Source: Paroceanicella profunda
GTDB lineage: Bacteria; Pseudomonadota; Alphaproteobacteria; Rhodobacterales; Rhodobacteraceae
Length of the DNA stretch: 64,000 bases
NCBI RefSeq assembly: GCF_005887635.2
Contig: NZ_CP040818.1
Coordinates: forward strand, 806,001 to 870,000
Direction: 5' to 3'
In this document: positions 63,842-64,000 of the stretch, piece after piece
Layout of the letters: the number at the start of each line of letters is the position of its first letter
Numbering within the stretch: position 1 is the first letter of the stretch
Translations under genes and position numbers: made by a program
Notes under the pieces: generated by a model
Databases searched by the model: none
Told to the model about the DNA's origin: nothing
The model's input: only the letters and a program-made list of their open reading frames with translations

Positions 63842-64000
63842 GTGACCAACCCCGAAATCGCCCTGATGATGCTGGGCCTGTTCATCCTGCTGGTATTCCT
63901 GGGCTTTCCCATTGCCTTCACACTGATGGCGATGGGGATCGGCTTCGGCTACTACGCCTATTACGATGCCGGGCGCATGTGGCGCAGCTTCAACCGGCTC
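63842..64000 (+). CDS. dctM: TRAP transporter large permease (cut by window edge)
   Basis: First 53 codons from GTG 63842: VTNPEIALMMLGLFILLVFLG, GFPIAFTLMAMGIGFGYYAYY. These are the first helices of DctM, which forms the sodium-driven channel of the transporter. The remainder is outside the window. Confidence 0.92.
   Translation, partial: MTNPEIALMMLGLFILLVFLGFPIAFTLMAMGIGFGYYAYYDAGRMWRSFNRL

Overview
The window comes from a GC-rich alphaproteobacterial chromosome, most likely Rhodobacterales (Rhodobacteraceae). The reasons are the suc/mdh/sdh gene order, a two-lipoyl-domain OdhB, ethylmalonyl-CoA pathway genes (mcl2, mch) beside sdhCDAB, the ffh-chorismate mutase-rpsP-rimM-trmD-rplS block and a TakP-like TRAP transporter. 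Genus and species cannot be named from the sequence alone.

Backbone left (1-28,960). On the minus strand run mdh, sucC, a small secreted protein, sucD, sucA and sucB (cut by the window edge). On the plus strand are a TSUP permease, malyl-CoA thioesterase, an NnrU protein, a DUF1737 protein, mesaconyl-CoA hydratase, and an sdhCDAB operon with a SUFU-like lipoprotein gene and a methyltransferase gene between sdhA and sdhB. A 12-bp palindrome, TTGTGATCACAA, occurs as a pair 21 bp apart upstream of sucC and again, with a third copy, upstream of sdhC. Both pairs sit at nearly the same distance from weak predicted promoters, so the two TCA operons look co-regulated. Next come zapE, an MFS transporter, trhO, and the SRP/ribosome block, whose ffh leader contains three 53-bp tandem hairpin repeats.

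Accessory region (about 29-61.6 kb). Three copies of one IS21-family element structure this part. Copy A (31,312-33,807) and copy C (53,890-56,385) are both 2,496 bp. Copy B (52,576-53,889) is a remnant cut by copy C. All outer IS junctions lie in broken genes. The most informative case is a VOC/glyoxalase gene: its 3' part is at 30,852-31,311 on the minus strand, and its ribosome binding site and first codons are at 52,559-52,575 on the plus strand. The two pieces join in frame. This implies an IS insertion followed by inversion of the 18.8-kb segment between copies A and B. Undoing the inversion places two SDR genes and the VOC gene next to the large redox/detoxification cluster (37.6-52.1 kb: SDRs, zinc-type reductase, quinol monooxygenase, AhpD-like protein, alpha/beta hydrolases, MFS, EamA, and AraC/Lrp/HxlR regulators). 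The segment also holds an XRE-ImmA/PIN toxin-antitoxin-like pair and a serine resolvase with a res-like site. A 42-bp element with palindrome GTATC-N6-GATAC is shared by the HxlR/zinc-reductase promoter and a distant MRJP/yellow-like gene.

Right of copy C (56,386-61,320) is a phage- or ICE-like replication/accessory module: the tail of a DUF3987-type protein, small hypothetical proteins, HTH regulators and a low-GC AAA ATPase. It ends at the 3' end of tRNA-Ser(GCU), a typical integration site, but no integrase is present. The backbone resumes with dctP, dctQ and partial dctM.
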